From Segatella copri (GTDB lineage Bacteria; Bacteroidota; Bacteroidia; Bacteroidales; Bacteroidaceae), in contig NZ_JAHOEA010000022.1 in the NCBI RefSeq assembly GCF_019127135.1, positions 1 to 60,018 on the forward strand: a stretch of 60,018 bases of DNA, in the 5' to 3' direction. The notes under the pieces were generated by a model. The model saw only the letters and a list, made by a program, of their open reading frames with translations. It was not told the origin of the DNA and ran no database searches. Of this stretch, positions 44,496-53,902 are shown in pieces (the first letter of the stretch is position 1; each line of letters starts with the position of its first letter). Position numbers and translations under genes: made by a program.

Positions 44496-47246
44496 ATGAA
44501 TAAAAGTACAGTTATGAAAGGTAAAGAGATTATTTTTGCGCTCTCAATTCTAGCCTTGCCAGCTCCAACGTTGGCAGGCACGCCGAAGATGATGGTGGAG
44601 GCTCAGACTTCTACCACCATCCGTCAGCAGATGGATTGGCTGCACCGTATCAGGAAAATCAACTTCGTCTATGATTCATCGCTTGATGGGGAATTGAACA
44701 TCAAGTATCATGGACCAGACATCCAGCATCTTCCGGTGAAGAAGGCACTGAAGGCGCTTTTCGAGAAAACTCATATTCTATATAATATCAATGCGAACTA
44801 TGTGATATTGAAGCGAAAACCCGTACAACAAATATCAACATCTTACACGAATATCAATCACAAAGTTCAGCAGGTTCAGCGTCGCCACACTCTCAGCGGA
44901 TATGTCCGTGATGAGAGTGGCGAATCGCTGATTAATGCCACCATCTATGATCTGACGGATGGCATCGGCACAACCACCAATGAGTATGGTTTCTTTTCGC
45001 TTACCCTGCCCGAAGGCGAGCACCAGCTCCGCTTTTCGTATGTGGGCTATGCCGATAAGGTGGAAAAATTGAATCTCTCGAAAGATATGCATCATAATAT
45101 GGCACTCCGTGTTGATGGTAAACTGCCTGAGGTGGTGGTAGATGGCGATTTGAACTCTCCGCTTCTGACCACACAAACCGGCAAGCGCTCCTTTTCGAAC
45201 AAGGATATCAAGACAGAGTTTGCCCTGATGTCTTCGCCGGATGTGGTGAAGACCCTGCAGCGTGTGAGTGGTGTGGCAGAAGGACAGGAGTTGGCAAGCG
45301 GACTCTATGTGCATGGTGGCAATGGCGATGAGAACCTTTATCTGATAGATGGTACTCCGCTTTATGATACGAATCATGCGCTGGGGCTTTTCTCCAGTTT
45401 CAATGCCGATGTGGTGAAGAATGTGGATTTCTACAAGAGCGGCTTTCCTGCACGATATGGTGGAAGATTGTCGTCGGTGGTGGATGTGCGTACTGCCGAT
45501 GGAAACATGAATCAGTTTCATGGTGCCTATCGCATCGGACTGCTCGATGCCAGTGTGCAGTTTGAGGGACCTATCCGGAAAGGCAAGACCTCTTATAATA
45601 TAGGTATGCGCCGTTCCTGGATGGATTTGCTGTCCCGTCCCTTGACCAAGGCTTTCTCTGATCCAGACGATAAACTCTCGATAGGTTATTACTTCATGGA
45701 CCTGAATGCCAAGGTAACCCATCGTTTCAACGACCGCTCGAAGATAGACTTGAGTCTCTATCACGGAAAAGACAGCTGGGATGTGAAGGATGATTTTGAT
45801 CAAAGTAAGGCAGATGGGTATCAACCCAACCAAAGCTATGACAAGGACTTGACGAAGTCGCAGCTGGATTGGGGAAACTTTAATGTAGCACTCAACTGGA
45901 ACTACCTGTTCTCTCCGAAGCTCTTTTCAAACATTACAGCGGTGTATTCCCATAATCGTTCCAAGTTGTATTCCTTTGATGATGATCGTTACATCAATCC
46001 TTCGGGAGAGAATGCCACTTCTGTCACTCACTTGGAGCATGGTTATACCTCAACGATTTATGATGCGGGCTATCGTCTGGCATTCGATTACCGTCCGAAC
46101 CCTCGTCATCATTTCCGTTTTGGAAGCGACTATACGATGCATCTCTTTCGCCCCCAGACAGCTATGCAATTGGATTATACTGGATATGAGGGAAATGCAT
46201 CAGCCCAAGTTGATACCATCCGAATGAATAGTAGTAATCGTCATGTGGCGCATGAGTGGACGGTATACGCAGAGGATGAAATCAATATCAACCGCAACTG
46301 GAGTATGAATGTTGGCTTCAATATGGGCCTTTTTCATATCAGTAACAAGAACTTCTTGAATATCGACCCACGTTTTGCCCTGAAATATCAACTGAGCAAT
46401 GAGGTGTCGCTGAAGGCTTCCTTTACTCAGATGACCCAGTATGTGCATAAGGTCTCTAACAGCTACTTGTCCTTGCCTACGGATTATTGGGTACCGACTA
46501 CCCGAAATCTGAAGCCAATGCGTTCTTATCAGTTTGCGGCAGGAATCTATGCCCAGCCCAACCGCCATTGGCTTCTGTCGCTCGAAGGGTATTACAAGTT
46601 GTCCAAGCATCTGCTTCAATACAGCAGTTGGGTAGGCATAGAGCCGCCTGCTGAGCATTGGGATTCGCAAGTGATGGATGGCAAGGGGCTCTTCTATGGC
46701 GTTGAGGCTGATGCCACTTATCGCACCAATCATCTGACTTTGAGTGGTTCTTATACGCTCTCTTGGAACAAGCGAAAGTATGATGACTTCTATCAGGATT
46801 GGTATTACGACAAGTTTGACAACCGCCATAAGTTGAATCTGTCTTTGCGGTATGCGTTTAACAAAAAGGTGAGTTGCTTTGCGGTCTGGAACTGTCACAC
46901 GGGCAATCATGCCACGGTGCCAACCCAGTTGGCGGCATTGCCAAGCTTGCCAGATCAAGAAGGCAAGTATTACAGGAATTGGTGGAATTCCGCCTCTTAT
47001 GTCTATGCCATCCCCAATAATTTGACGCTTCCAGCTTATCATCGCTTGGACTTGGGATTTGATTTCCGTCATGTCACCAAGCATGGACATGAGCGCATTT
47101 GGAATTTGAGCATCTATAATGCTTATTGTCATCTCAACTCGATGTACGTCAAGGTGGACTATAATGAGGGTACGCAGCAGTTTGAGGCGAAAAACAAGGG
47201 ATTTATTCCAATAATACCTTCATTTAGTTATACTATCAAGTTTTAA
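44496..47246 (+). CDS. TonB-dependent outer-membrane receptor with STN and CarboxypepD_reg-like domains
   Basis: 916 residues from ATG 44496 (a later ATG at 44514 is equally possible). Signal peptide with core IIFALSILALPAPTLAG. An STN secretin-like domain at about 40-105 (FVYDSSLDGELNIKYHGPDI) is the signalling domain that contacts FecR. A carboxypeptidase-regulatory-like domain follows (LSGYVRDESGESLINATIYD), then the plug (GLYVHGGNGDENLYLIDGTP) and a barrel ending YTIKF. The substrate is unknown; receptors of this type paired with DUF4249 are not SusC glycan receptors and may take metal complexes or peptides. It starts 24 bases after the broken sigma gene, so receptor synthesis may now be uncoupled from its regulator. 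Confidence 0.9.
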   Translation: MNKSTVMKGKEIIFALSILALPAPTLAGTPKMMVEAQTSTTIRQQMDWLHRIRKINFVYDSSLDGELNIKYHGPDIQHLPVKKALKALFEKTHILYNINANYVILKRKPVQQISTSYTNINHKVQQVQRRHTLSGYVRDESGESLINATIYDLTDGIGTTTNEYGFFSLTLPEGEHQLRFSYVGYADKVEKLNLSKDMHHNMALRVDGKLPEVVVDGDLNSPLLTTQTGKRSFSNKDIKTEFALMSSPDVVKTLQRVSGVAEGQELASGLYVHGGNGDENLYLIDGTPLYDTNHALGLFSSFNADVVKNVDFYKSGFPARYGGRLSSVVDVRTADGNMNQFHGAYRIGLLDASVQFEGPIRKGKTSYNIGMRRSWMDLLSRPLTKAFSDPDDKLSIGYYFMDLNAKVTHRFNDRSKIDLSLYHGKDSWDVKDDFDQSKADGYQPNQSYDKDLTKSQLDWGNFNVALNWNYLFSPKLFSNITAVYSHNRSKLYSFDDDRYINPSGENATSVTHLEHGYTSTIYDAGYRLAFDYRPNPRHHFRFGSDYTMHLFRPQTAMQLDYTGYEGNASAQVDTIRMNSSNRHVAHEWTVYAEDEININRNWSMNVGFNMGLFHISNKNFLNIDPRFALKYQLSNEVSLKASFTQMTQYVHKVSNSYLSLPTDYWVPTTRNLKPMRSYQFAAGIYAQPNRHWLLSLEGYYKLSKHLLQYSSWVGIEPPAEHWDSQVMDGKGLFYGVEADATYRTNHLTLSGSYTLSWNKRKYDDFYQDWYYDKFDNRHKLNLSLRYAFNKKVSCFAVWNCHTGNHATVPTQLAALPSLPDQEGKYYRNWWNSASYVYAIPNNLTLPAYHRLDLGFDFRHVTKHGHERIWNLSIYNAYCHLNSMYVKVDYNEGTQQFEAKNKGFIPIIPSFSYTIKF

Positions 47247-47268
47247 AACAAAAGAAATCTCATTGGAT

Positions 47269-48477
47269 ATGAATACAAATCATAGAAGAATAAAAATCAA
47301 TGTAAGTTGGAAATGGGGACTGTTCTTCTTTTTGATGAGCGTGGCCTTTTCTTCTTGCATAGATGATTTTGATGTGAAGAAGCTGCAAGATACTCCCCGA
47401 TTGGTACTTTATTGTTTTCCAACGGAGGGAGATACCACACTTATCGTTGTAACGAAAAGCTTGCCCGTTTCTTCTTTCAAAGGAGATATAGATACCCAAT
47501 CACGTTTAACCGTGGATGCAAGTGTCGTATATAAGGTAAATGGAATGCCACAGGAGGTGAAACGTATCGAAAACATAAAGGAAGCGCAGTTCTTTTCTCA
47601 AGTTTCCGATAGTTGGTCTCTTTCTACCCTAATAGGACAGTATTATGCCGTAGGAAAGCAGAAGGCTGGAGATAAGATTGAGGTCCAGGTATCGGCAGAT
47701 GGTCTCTCCGAGGTTTCTGCTTCGACTTCCATTCCCGAGAAGGTTGATGTAAATATAGGTGACATCCATTTGAAAGAGAAATCGTCGGATCATGATGTTT
47801 ATTTCTCGGTAGATAAGTTGGAAGCGACTTTTAGTGACCCTGCTTCAACCACGGATTATTATTCTGTGAAGGTAACTCGCAAGCAGAAATATGGAAACTT
47901 GAAAGGTGTTCCCAAAGAAGGCAATAGATGGCAACATGATGTTTATGCTAATAATTACCAAGATTATCTTAATTATTTGGGTAGGGAGGATGAATATGAA
48001 TGGTGTTTTGATAGTTTGGCATCAAATATCGTTTGGCCTGAGATGGTGACCACCAGTGAGCCATTGATTAGCAAGAAGTCAGAGTTGGATAATGATTTCG
48101 GCTTTGACGAATACGAATACTTTGATGATGTTTATATCTTCAATGACCGGACGATAAATGGACAGACCTATACGATGCATTTGGAAGTGAACAGTAATGA
48201 TTCTTATTGGCACACGTATGATGGTTGGGACCGTTTGTTTGGCTTTACTTATAATGTACAACTTTGCAAGGTTACTCCAGAGTACTATCGCTTCTTGAAG
48301 AGCATTAACGATGCGCAGAGCAATAGTTGGGCGGACGCTGGATTGATGCAGGTGACACCTACTTATTCGAACGTAAAAGGTGGTTTCGGTGTAGTGGCAG
48401 GATTTAATGTCTGTGAAGCTTCGAAATATATCGCCCCATTGCCATCGGATAATCAAGGCGGAATATATACCAAATAA
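47269..48477 (+). CDS. DUF4249-family lipoprotein
   Basis: 402 residues from ATG 47269; a TTG two codons upstream is less likely. Signal with hydrophobic WGLFFFLMSVAFSSC, where SSC is the lipobox, so an exported lipoprotein. The body starts PRLVLYCFPTEGDTTLIVVT, the family opening, and is beta-rich throughout. DUF4249 proteins are companions of TonB receptors in Bacteroidota and probably form a surface lid or ligand-binding partner, by analogy with SusD (inference). It lies 22 bases downstream of the receptor. Confidence 0.85.
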   Translation: MNTNHRRIKINVSWKWGLFFFLMSVAFSSCIDDFDVKKLQDTPRLVLYCFPTEGDTTLIVVTKSLPVSSFKGDIDTQSRLTVDASVVYKVNGMPQEVKRIENIKEAQFFSQVSDSWSLSTLIGQYYAVGKQKAGDKIEVQVSADGLSEVSASTSIPEKVDVNIGDIHLKEKSSDHDVYFSVDKLEATFSDPASTTDYYSVKVTRKQKYGNLKGVPKEGNRWQHDVYANNYQDYLNYLGREDEYEWCFDSLASNIVWPEMVTTSEPLISKKSELDNDFGFDEYEYFDDVYIFNDRTINGQTYTMHLEVNSNDSYWHTYDGWDRLFGFTYNVQLCKVTPEYYRFLKSINDAQSNSWADAGLMQVTPTYSNVKGGFGVVAGFNVCEASKYIAPLPSDNQGGIYTK

Positions 48478-48491
48478 AAAAGGTGAGGAGT

Positions 48492-49325
48492 ATGAAAAGA
48501 AGTCTTTTTATCATTTTAGGTACCTTGTGCTTTGCCATTGCCGGCAAGGCACAAGGTTCTGATGTTTCTGTTCAAAAGGCGAATACGGGTTATCGTATCT
48601 TGAATGATACCGTGGAAGCGGTGAAGGATTCTATGACTTTTGAACAGCGTGTGGAAATGATCAATCGCATGAAGTTAAAGCAGGATACCAAGCTGCTGCG
48701 CTATGTGGCTGGTATTACGGGCGGACTTTGTGATGCCAATGAAGACAGCTACATGGTTGAGTTGACATTTGCCTATTATCCCCTGACCTATGCAGGCGTT
48801 TCCTGTGGAATAGAATGGAACGATAACTACGGGGATAGACCATTGATGGAACGTTATGAAGATGATGAATATGATCCAAAGAGGGTGATTAAAATCAACC
48901 TGACACCAGGTTTGGCTTTTCGTACTCCTACCTTGTGGTTGAGCAGGCGTCGTTCTGCGGGCTTGATGCTGCATTGCGAGCCGGGACTCTGCATCACGCC
49001 ATTTTATAATGATTGGGTATCTTTTACCGAAATCAAGGATGCACAAGGTGTGGGGCATCCTGCATCTTATGAAGATGAGCTTTATGGTAATGCAACTATC
49101 CGAACCGTCAGTAATCATGGTGGAAAATGGCTGGCTTGGCGCATCAAGTCGGCTTTGACCTTCCGTTCGGGCGATGTATTTCTGTCTTTGGGATGGCTGA
49201 CAAGCGACTTCAATATCGAAAATAGCAGAAACAATATCCGCTATACAAAGGGTAAGCGATATAATGGCATCGAGAAGTATAAGCATACCAATACGCTCTT
49301 TGCATCTATTACAGGACAATTTTAA
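48492..49325 (+). CDS. Exported beta-rich protein of the TonB receptor operon, unrecognised family
   Basis: 277 residues from ATG 48492 (a GTG at 48483 is possible). Signal peptide MKRSLFIILGTLCFAIAGKA, cleaved before QG. The mature part has alternating strands such as YMVELTFAYYPLTYAGVSCG, AGLMLHCEPGLCITPFYNDW and WRIKSALTFRSGDVFLSLGW, ending in Phe (ASITGQF), the usual barrel-terminal residue. Most likely a small outer-membrane barrel. Located between DUF4249 and fecR with 14- and 17-base gaps; function unknown. Confidence 0.7.
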   Translation: MKRSLFIILGTLCFAIAGKAQGSDVSVQKANTGYRILNDTVEAVKDSMTFEQRVEMINRMKLKQDTKLLRYVAGITGGLCDANEDSYMVELTFAYYPLTYAGVSCGIEWNDNYGDRPLMERYEDDEYDPKRVIKINLTPGLAFRTPTLWLSRRRSAGLMLHCEPGLCITPFYNDWVSFTEIKDAQGVGHPASYEDELYGNATIRTVSNHGGKWLAWRIKSALTFRSGDVFLSLGWLTSDFNIENSRNNIRYTKGKRYNGIEKYKHTNTLFASITGQF

Positions 49326-49342
49326 AGGAAGAAAGGGATTCT

Positions 49343-50158
49343 ATGATGAAGATCAACAAGAATGAACAGGAATTTGTGCTGAAGTATTTTCAGCCGGGCA
49401 AGCTGGATACCCGGAAGGCCTTGCAGAAGGTGAAGGCTCGGGTTGGCATTTCTGATGAAGAGGTTTCGCATGCTGCAACTGTATCTTTACGCATGTGTCG
49501 CATCCGCTGGATAGCTGTGGCTGCATCTATTTTGGTGCTCTTCACCATAGGAGCCTATACGCTTTTGCAGCCAAAGACGGTGACGCTTTCTGCTGATTCA
49601 GAAGTAGTGGCATATCATCTGCCTGATGGAACGAAGGTATCGTTGATGCCTCATTCTTCTCTTTCCTATCAGGAAGATGATTGCAGAAAGGTGGAGATGA
49701 AGGGCTGTATCTATTATCAGGTGAAGCATGATGAACAGCATCCTTTCGATGTGATGGGAGAGCATGGACACGTAAGGGTGCTCGGTACCCAGTTTATGGT
49801 GGATGAAAGAACGGATGCTCCCGAAGTGATGGTAACCAGCGGAAAGGTGCTTTTCACAGCTCGTAACTCTGAAGAGGGTGTCTTCCTGATTAAAGGCAAG
49901 CGGGCACGTCTGTTGAAAGGGGCTGTCCAACCTAAGTTGTTGGCAGATTATGATATCAATGATGTGGCATGGGCTACCCATCGCCTGCATTTCGACAATA
50001 CTCCATTATCAGAAGTATTGGAGGATCTTTCTAAATTATCTGGTACAAGATATACGGCTTCTGATGAGAGCAAGCGTCTGACGGGTGATTTTGATACCAA
50101 TTCCATCCCACAGATCATCCAAGTAATAGAAGAAACATTGGGTGTTCAGATAAGATAA
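49343..50158 (+). CDS. FecR-family anti-sigma factor with C-terminal STN-like domain
   Basis: 271 residues. A cytoplasmic N-terminus of about 50 residues precedes one membrane helix (WIAVAASILVLFTIGAYTLL, about 54-73). The FecR domain follows (LPDGTKVSLMPHSSLSYQED, FDVMGEHGHVRVLGTQFMV). The C-terminal HFDNTPLSEVLEDLSKLSG is the Bacteroidota STN-like extension that meets the receptor. In these systems FecR holds the sigma factor until the receptor signals. Here fecR is last instead of directly after the sigma gene, and the partner sigma gene carries a stop codon. Confidence 0.9.
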   Translation: MMKINKNEQEFVLKYFQPGKLDTRKALQKVKARVGISDEEVSHAATVSLRMCRIRWIAVAASILVLFTIGAYTLLQPKTVTLSADSEVVAYHLPDGTKVSLMPHSSLSYQEDDCRKVEMKGCIYYQVKHDEQHPFDVMGEHGHVRVLGTQFMVDERTDAPEVMVTSGKVLFTARNSEEGVFLIKGKRARLLKGAVQPKLLADYDINDVAWATHRLHFDNTPLSEVLEDLSKLSGTRYTASDESKRLTGDFDTNSIPQIIQVIEETLGVQIR

Positions 50159-50326
50159 GTGTGTGAATAAAACATCGTAAAAAGGGACAAACTTAGGAAA
50201 AGTAGGCAATAAAATGAGAAAATAAGTAAAAAGGGTGCATCTTTCGTATTGATTTAGGGTGATATTCAAAATTATTTTGTATCTTTGCCCTCGTAACAAA
50301 TCAAACAATTTATAAAAAATAAAATT

Positions 50327-51130
50327 ATGGACTTTAATAAACTATTCTCATTAGAGGGTAAGGTTGCCCTCGTGACAGGTGCCGCTTATGGTATCGGTTT
50401 CGCTATTGCTGAGGCTTATGCCAAGGCTGGTGCTAAGATTGCTTTCAACTGCCGCAGCCAGCATCACATGGATCAGGCTCTTGCTGATTACAAAGCAAAG
50501 GGTATTGAGGCAAAGGGTTATATCTGTGATGTAACTGATGAGGAACAGGTGAAAAACATGGTAGCTGACATCGAGAAGGAACTTGGTGTTATTGATATTT
50601 TGGTAAACAATGCAGGTATTATCAAGCGTATTCCTATGACTGAGATGTCTGTAGATGACTTTAAGCAGGTTATTGACATTGACCTCACAGCACCTTTTAT
50701 TGTATCTAAGGCAGTTATCCCAGGTATGATCAAGAAGGGTCATGGTAAGATTATCAACATCTGCTCTATGATGAGCGAGCTGGGCCGTGAGACAGTTTCT
50801 GCATACGCTGCTGCCAAGGGTGGCTTGAAGATGTTGACACGTAACATCTGCTCTGAGTATGGTGAGTACAACATCCAGTGCAATGGTTTGGGCCCTGGTT
50901 ACATCGCAACTCCTCAGACTGCACCTCTCCGTGAGCGTCAGGCTGATGGTAGCCGTCATCCATTCGATAGCTTTATCTGTGCAAAGACTCCTGCAGGTCG
51001 CTGGTTGGAACCAGAAGAGTTGGCAGGTCCTGCTGTTTTCTTGGCTTCAGATGCTTCTAATGCAGTGAATGGCCACATTCTCTACGTAGATGGTGGTATC
51101 TTGGCATATATCGGAAAACAGCCAAAATAA
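50327..51130 (+). CDS. SDR-family dehydrogenase, gluconate 5-dehydrogenase / KduD-like
   Basis: 267 residues. Cofactor motif VTGAAYGIGFAIAEAYAKAG, LVNNAGIIKR, catalytic Ser in IICSM-type INICSMMSEL and YAAAK (Tyr-Lys pair). It closely resembles Bacteroidota proteins annotated as gluconate 5-dehydrogenase or 2-deoxy-gluconate 3-dehydrogenase (KduD); the two cannot be separated by eye. No kduI or uronate gene is nearby, so it acts with enzymes elsewhere. Own promoter (TATCTTTG at 50280-50287) and terminator. Confidence 0.85.
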   Translation: MDFNKLFSLEGKVALVTGAAYGIGFAIAEAYAKAGAKIAFNCRSQHHMDQALADYKAKGIEAKGYICDVTDEEQVKNMVADIEKELGVIDILVNNAGIIKRIPMTEMSVDDFKQVIDIDLTAPFIVSKAVIPGMIKKGHGKIINICSMMSELGRETVSAYAAAKGGLKMLTRNICSEYGEYNIQCNGLGPGYIATPQTAPLRERQADGSRHPFDSFICAKTPAGRWLEPEELAGPAVFLASDASNAVNGHILYVDGGILAYIGKQPK

Positions 51131-51181
51131 AGGATTAAACTTGTAGATTTGAGTTAGAATAAACTTGAATAGAATAAAAAA

Positions 51182-51213
51182 ATATAGGGCAGCCATAAAG
51201 GGCTGCCCTATAT
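51182..51213. terminator. Bidirectional terminator
   Basis: ATATAGGGCAGCC (51182-51194) pairs with GGCTGCCCTATAT (51201-51213), between the convergent SDR and HU genes. Confidence 0.9.
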
Positions 51214-51237
51214 TTATGATTAAAATAATCTTTACAA

Positions 51238-51513
51238 TTATTTGTTGATTGCATCTGCGAGCTCAGCACCAGCCTTGAACTTAGCAACCTTTTTAGCTGC
51301 AATCTGGATTTTCTCCTTAGTAGCTGGATTGATACCCTCACGAGCAGGACGCTCGTTAATGCTGAATGTACCGAAACCTACCAACTGAATCTTATCACCT
51401 GCAATGAGAGCTTCCTTCAATGCATTTGTTGTAGCTTCGAGAGCGGCCTTAGCCTGTGCCTTTGTAATCTCAGCACCTGCTGCAATCTTGTCAATCAATT
51501 CTGTCTTGTTCAT
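51238..51513 (-). CDS. HU-family DNA-binding protein
   Basis: 91 residues. N-terminal helices MNKTELIDKIAAGAEITKAQ, then the conserved turn VGFGTFSINERPAREGINP with the DNA-inserting Pro and the family arms. Standard length for HU-beta; it bends and compacts DNA as a dimer. The promoter on the minus strand is TTTG 51594-51597 and TATATTTG 51567-51574. Confidence 0.96.
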   Translation of the reverse strand: MNKTELIDKIAAGAEITKAQAKAALEATTNALKEALIAGDKIQLVGFGTFSINERPAREGINPATKEKIQIAAKKVAKFKAGAELADAINK

Positions 51514-51566
51514 AATTTTTCGTTATTAAATGAATAATATTGTTGTTTCTAAGTTGAATTCGTTTA

Positions 51567-51597
51567 CAAATATAGCTTTTTCTTGTGAAAGTTCAAA
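51567..51597 (-). promoter_or_regulatory. HU gene promoter
   Basis: TTTG (51594-51597), 19-bp spacer, TATATTTG (51567-51574), on the minus strand. The leader is about 50 bases. Confidence 0.75.
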
Positions 51598-51741
51598 TAA
51601 AAAAAGCAGAAAAGTGATGAATTTATTGAAAATTAAGTGTAATAAGCCTATTTTTTGGTGTTTTCACGGATATTTTTCGTAATTTTGCCGCCAAAATACA
51701 AATATTAGTTAGATTATTAAACAGTTTAGAGAAATAAAGTT

Positions 51742-52680
51742 ATGCGCAATATTCCAATTGTAACAAAGAATTTGCTGATAGTGAATGTAGTAGCATTCCT
51801 GGCATGCATGCTGATGGATAAGAGTATGGGTGGTGGTTCTAGTTTGACAGATATGTTTGGGCTCCATTTCTTCTTAGCTTCAGATTTCCATATTTATCAG
51901 TTAGTTACCTACATGTTTATGCATGGCGGTTTTCAGCATATTCTCTTCAATATGTTTGCCCTATGGATGTTTGGCTGTGTGGTAGAAAGAGTTTGGGGAC
52001 CTAAGAAATTCCTTTTTTATTACATGGTGTGTGGAATCGGAGCCGGCTTGTTCCAAGAGGCAGCCCAGTATATTACGTATGTGGCAAAGGATATGGTTGC
52101 TTATGATTATGTAAGTGTTAATGGGGCCAGAATTACAATGGAGCAATATCTGAACCTATGGACTACCGTGGGTGCTTCAGGAGCTATTTATGCCATATTG
52201 CTTGCCTTTGGTATGATTTATCCAAACGAGCGTCTCTTCATTTTCCCGTTGCCAGTTCCTATTAAAGCTAAATTCTTCGTGATAGGCTATGCTGTCATAG
52301 AATTGGTTTCAACATTCTCTCTCTCTGATGATGGTGTGGCTCATATTGCCCATTTGGGAGGTATGGTCTTTGGATTCTTCCTGATCCGTTATTGGCGTAA
52401 GCAGATTGATAATGGTTACTATCATTCAAATTCTGCAGACGCTTTTGATAAGTTGAAAGGTATGTTCGGTGGAAAGCGTCGGGCTGGTAGAACGCATTTT
52501 ACTTATACCAAGAATGAATCTTATAATCAGACTTATGAACAGGATGCTGAATGTAAGACCAACGAAAAGGTTGTATCACAGGAAGAGATAGATCGAATCT
52601 TAGATAAAATAAGAAAGAGCGGTTATGATAGCTTGACTCCTAGTGAAAAGCAGATGCTCTTTGATCAGAGTAATAAGTAA
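51742..52680 (+). CDS. Rhomboid-family intramembrane serine protease
   Basis: 312 residues with six or seven membrane helices. The catalytic serine is in VGASGAIYAILLAFG (about residue 151) and the histidine in VAHIAHLGGMVFGFF (about 204). HGGFQHILFNMFALWMFG is the conserved helix-2 block. A soluble tail of about 85 residues follows (KRRAGRTHFTYTKNESYNQ, VSQEEIDRILDKIRKSGYDS), the latter a short motif seen in other Bacteroidota rhomboids. Cleaves membrane-protein substrates; targets unknown. A TAATTTTG at 51680-51687 precedes it. Confidence 0.92.
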   Translation: MRNIPIVTKNLLIVNVVAFLACMLMDKSMGGGSSLTDMFGLHFFLASDFHIYQLVTYMFMHGGFQHILFNMFALWMFGCVVERVWGPKKFLFYYMVCGIGAGLFQEAAQYITYVAKDMVAYDYVSVNGARITMEQYLNLWTTVGASGAIYAILLAFGMIYPNERLFIFPLPVPIKAKFFVIGYAVIELVSTFSLSDDGVAHIAHLGGMVFGFFLIRYWRKQIDNGYYHSNSADAFDKLKGMFGGKRRAGRTHFTYTKNESYNQTYEQDAECKTNEKVVSQEEIDRILDKIRKSGYDSLTPSEKQMLFDQSNK

Positions 52681-52685
52681 AAAGC

Positions 52686-53783
52686 ATGTTTAAAGGATTT
52701 AAGGAATTTACATATAAGATGATAGCTGGTGCTAATGTGGCAACTATCATCATCATGTTGCTGGTGGGCTTTTCTGACTTCTTTCAGCCGGAAAAGTTCG
52801 CCGCATTGGCTAATCTTGGCTTACTTTTCCCGGTTTTTCTTATAGTTAACCTAGGCTTTTTGCTTTTCTGGTTGCTCTTCCGGTCTAAGTATGCCATTAT
52901 TCCATTCTTGGGCTTTTTGATTTGTTTTGTTCCTGTTCGCAAGTATATGCCAATCAATTTTTCTGGCGAAACTCCAAAAGGTTGTATCAAAGTTCTATCA
53001 TATAATACTTGGAATTTTGGTGCACAGACAGAGGATGCCGAAGGAACTAATGTCTGTATTGCTTATCTGCAGGAGCAGGATGCTGACATAGTTTGTCTGC
53101 AGGAAGCATGTCCTACAGCCCGGAATATTGAGCAGATAGATAGTATGCTCAAGCCGATGTATGCTTATCAGGATACAACGATGCACGTGAATGGTGGAAA
53201 TTGTCTTATGTTGCTCAGTAAATACCCTATTCTTTCAAAAGAGCGAATTTCTTATGAATCGCAAGGAAATATGAGTGTAGCATATCGTCTGAAAATGAAA
53301 GATAGAGAGGTCCTTCTCATCAATAATCATTTGGAAACTACCGGCTTAAGTTTAGAGGACAGACGCCAGTTCAAGAATCTGGTTATCGGAAAATTGCAGG
53401 TTGATACTGCAGAAGAAACGTCCAAACTGCTCGTTGTAAAACTTGCCGAGGCAACAAAGAAACGGGCTCCGGAGGCTGAGGCTGTAGCAAAATACATTCA
53501 GCAGCATAAAGAACAGAGTATTATTTTGTGCGGTGACTTTAATGATGGTCCTATCTCTTATGCTCATCGAACGATAGCTAAAGATTTGACGGATTGCTAC
53601 ATTGCAAGTGGTAACGGACCGGGTATCAGCTATCATCATGGAGGCTTTTTTGTTCGCATTGACAATATCATGTGTTCAGACGATTGGGAGCCTTATGAAT
53701 GTAAAGTTGATGATAAAATCGCCGTTTCAGACCACTATCCTATCATTTGTAAGCTAAAAATGCGCCCTAAAAAGCAAAAATAG
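52686..53783 (+). CDS. Membrane-anchored endonuclease/exonuclease/phosphatase family protein
   Basis: 365 residues. Three membrane helices within the first 95 residues, then an EEP domain: VLSYNTWNFGAQTEDAEG, IVCLQEACP (metal-binding Glu), LINNHLETTG, ILCGDFNDGPISYAH and the terminal SDHYPIICKL His. The catalytic domain probably faces the periplasm. Members act on phosphodiesters of nucleic acids, lipids or sugars; this one is more likely a lipid or phosphate-ester hydrolase because it is membrane-bound (inference). Five bases after the rhomboid gene, so co-transcribed. Confidence 0.88.
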   Translation: MFKGFKEFTYKMIAGANVATIIIMLLVGFSDFFQPEKFAALANLGLLFPVFLIVNLGFLLFWLLFRSKYAIIPFLGFLICFVPVRKYMPINFSGETPKGCIKVLSYNTWNFGAQTEDAEGTNVCIAYLQEQDADIVCLQEACPTARNIEQIDSMLKPMYAYQDTTMHVNGGNCLMLLSKYPILSKERISYESQGNMSVAYRLKMKDREVLLINNHLETTGLSLEDRRQFKNLVIGKLQVDTAEETSKLLVVKLAEATKKRAPEAEAVAKYIQQHKEQSIILCGDFNDGPISYAHRTIAKDLTDCYIASGNGPGISYHHGGFFVRIDNIMCSDDWEPYECKVDDKIAVSDHYPIICKLKMRPKKQK

Positions 53784-53902
53784 AGCAAATTATTCTTATA
53801 TAAGAAAAAAAATGCTTATTTTTGCACAACTTTATGGAGGTTTTTGAAAGAATCCCTAAAAGCAATTGAAAAGAAACAAATAATTAATAACAATAAATAG
53901 AA

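Noticed and set aside
44496..48477. SusC/SusD polysaccharide utilisation locus
   Set aside because: The receptor is paired with a DUF4249 protein, not SusD, and no glycoside hydrolase is nearby.
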